DNA of 64,000 nt from NCBI GenBank assembly GCA_012719955.1, contig JAAXZI010000161.1, positions 16,651-80,650 of the forward strand, given 5' to 3'. The notes under the pieces were generated by a model. The model did not search any database and was not told where the DNA came from. It saw only the letters and a program-made list of their open reading frames with translations. The position numbers and the translations under genes are program-made. The stretch comes from Phycisphaerae bacterium (GTDB taxonomy: Bacteria > Planctomycetota > Phycisphaerae > UBA1845 > PWPN01). Each line of letters opens with the position of its first letter. Position 1 is the stretch's first letter. Of this stretch, positions 63,255 to 64,000 are shown in pieces.

Positions 63255-64000
63255 CCACCTCCACTGTCCGGGCAGGCTTCCTGGTCGACCATCTCGTTGA
63301 TCCAGCCCAACACCAGTTCCATCTCCCCGGAGTCATTGGGCTGACAGTGGGCATAGCCGAACGTCGCGGCGATCATCTGGCCCACACTGGGGCGCTGCCA
63401 CTTGTGCGGAGAGGCGACCGGATCGACTCCACTGGCCAGCGTTTCACCGGTCACCACGTCCAGCACGTCGTAGGTCCATGTCGCCGGATTCTCTTCGTCG
63501 CCTTGCTCGCCGCCGACCTGGGTCAGTTCCACCGGGAAGACATGCATCGGCACCGGCTGGCCCAGGCGAATGACTGCCCACTGCACGCCGGTGCCGCCGG
63601 CACGCCAGAGGATAGTGGCTGAGCCCTGCATGCTTACCTTCAGGTTGCCGGTGATGCCGTCGGCGATTTCGGCGTAGCGCCACTCGTGCTCCTCGTCGGG
63701 CACGTCGATCTTCACGGGGCAAACCCCGGCGGCGTAGGCGCGTCCGATCTTGCCGTTGGCGATGGGTTCGGCCAGGACGACGAACCGGCCCTCGTGCGTG
63801 CCTTCCTCCGGCGTAACGCAGGAAAGGGCCACGCGGTTCCGGAACTCTTCCTCGTTGGCGGATGGATCGATGATCGGGGCCTCGACGCCCAAGACCGCCA
63901 TGCGGTTCTGATTCGAACCACTGTCGTTGCGTACCAGCACGATGCTGGCCTGCGAGAACGAGGGTTGCGCCCCTTGGCCCAGGTGGGCGGTGCGCTGCCG
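63251..64000 (-). CDS. Unknown protein, 5' end outside window
   Basis: The frame stays open to base 64000, so the start lies beyond the edge; the first in-frame GTG seen is at 63940. The visible 249 residues are beta-rich with many G and T turns, no cysteine cluster, and no membrane segment. A-I-A-D-G-I-T-G-N and W-A-V-I-R-L-G-Q-P give it the look of a phage or surface structural protein. It overlaps the following gene by 4 bases. Confidence 0.5.
   Translation of the reverse strand, partial: RQRTAHLGQGAQPSFSQASIVLVRNDSGSNQNRMAVLGVEAPIIDPSANEEEFRNRVALSCVTPEEGTHEGRFVVLAEPIANGKIGRAYAAGVCPVKIDVPDEEHEWRYAEIADGITGNLKVSMQGSATILWRAGGTGVQWAVIRLGQPVPMHVFPVELTQVGGEQGDEENPATWTYDVLDVVTGETLASGVDPVASPHKWQRPSVGQMIAATFGYAHCQPNDSGEMELVLGWINEMVDQEACPDSGGG

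Overview
The window is 64 kb of GC-rich bacterial DNA, most likely from a Planctomycetota chromosome of the Phycisphaerae type. This is inferred from gene content, not from a marker gene: several exported enzymes carry twin-arginine signals (Gfo/Idh/MocA oxidoreductase, TIM-barrel epimerase, two sugar-isomerase-like proteins), there are several prepilin-like proteins including two with an H-x(9-11)-D[G/T] tail motif, exported proteins carry [AT]TQP/ATRP linkers, a DUF2924/serine-recombinase cassette is present, and the intergenic spaces are full of short tandem and dispersed repeats.

Layout. 1-7.9 kb: end of an FAD oxidoreductase gene, aconitase (acnA), an exported Gfo/Idh/MocA enzyme, a small lipoprotein-like protein, a DedA membrane protein and two cysteine-cluster (YkgJ-type) proteins. 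8.4-11.3 kb: two adjacent TPR proteins. 11.7-12.6 kb: a probable toxin-antitoxin pair behind a near-consensus promoter. 12.9-17.4 kb: exported sugar-metabolism-type proteins. 17.5-19.4 kb: a gamma-glutamyl hydrolase overlapping a GCS2-type ligase. 19.6-27.1 kb: transglutaminase-like protein, prepilin-like protein, coiled-coil membrane protein, LutC-type protein and an exported parvulin isomerase with a clear terminator. 27.5-34.3 kb: CvpA-like protein, a GspE-like protein with wrecked ATPase motifs, PilT, HisF and a stand-alone MshEN domain. 34.3-36 kb: release factor 3. 36.4-40 kb: a four-gene pseudopilin operon whose first gene contains a circularly permuted PA14 domain. 40-46.7 kb: a SpoIIE/RsbU-type phosphatase, MntP and a four-gene MacAB-like exporter. 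47-50.7 kb: succinate dehydrogenase (sdhC-A-B). 51.3-56.6 kb: a GT39-like membrane glycosyltransferase, ribosomal protein L34 (a 46-codon gene), a zinc-ribbon protein, a prepilin-like protein and an alpha/beta-hydrolase-like protein without its nucleophile. 57.1 kb: tRNA-Asn. 57.5-64 kb: an accessory segment with a TerB/zinc-ribbon protein, a small-protein/DUF2924/serine-recombinase/HTH cassette and three overlapping unknown genes cut by the right edge.

How the genes fit together. Parts of a type II secretion/type IV pilus-like machine are spread over 21-40 kb and 54-55 kb: a working PilT, a probable pseudo-ATPase, an isolated ATPase N-domain and a set of pseudopilins, with no GspD, GspF or peptidase in view. 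SdhCAB and AcnA are TCA-cycle enzymes. The best candidates for something new are the permuted PA14 unit inside a pseudopilin gene, the motif-less GspE-like protein translated next to a giant CvpA protein, the ligase/hydrolase pair, and three dispersed repeat families (R1, R2, R3), one nested inside another and one lying inside a coding region.
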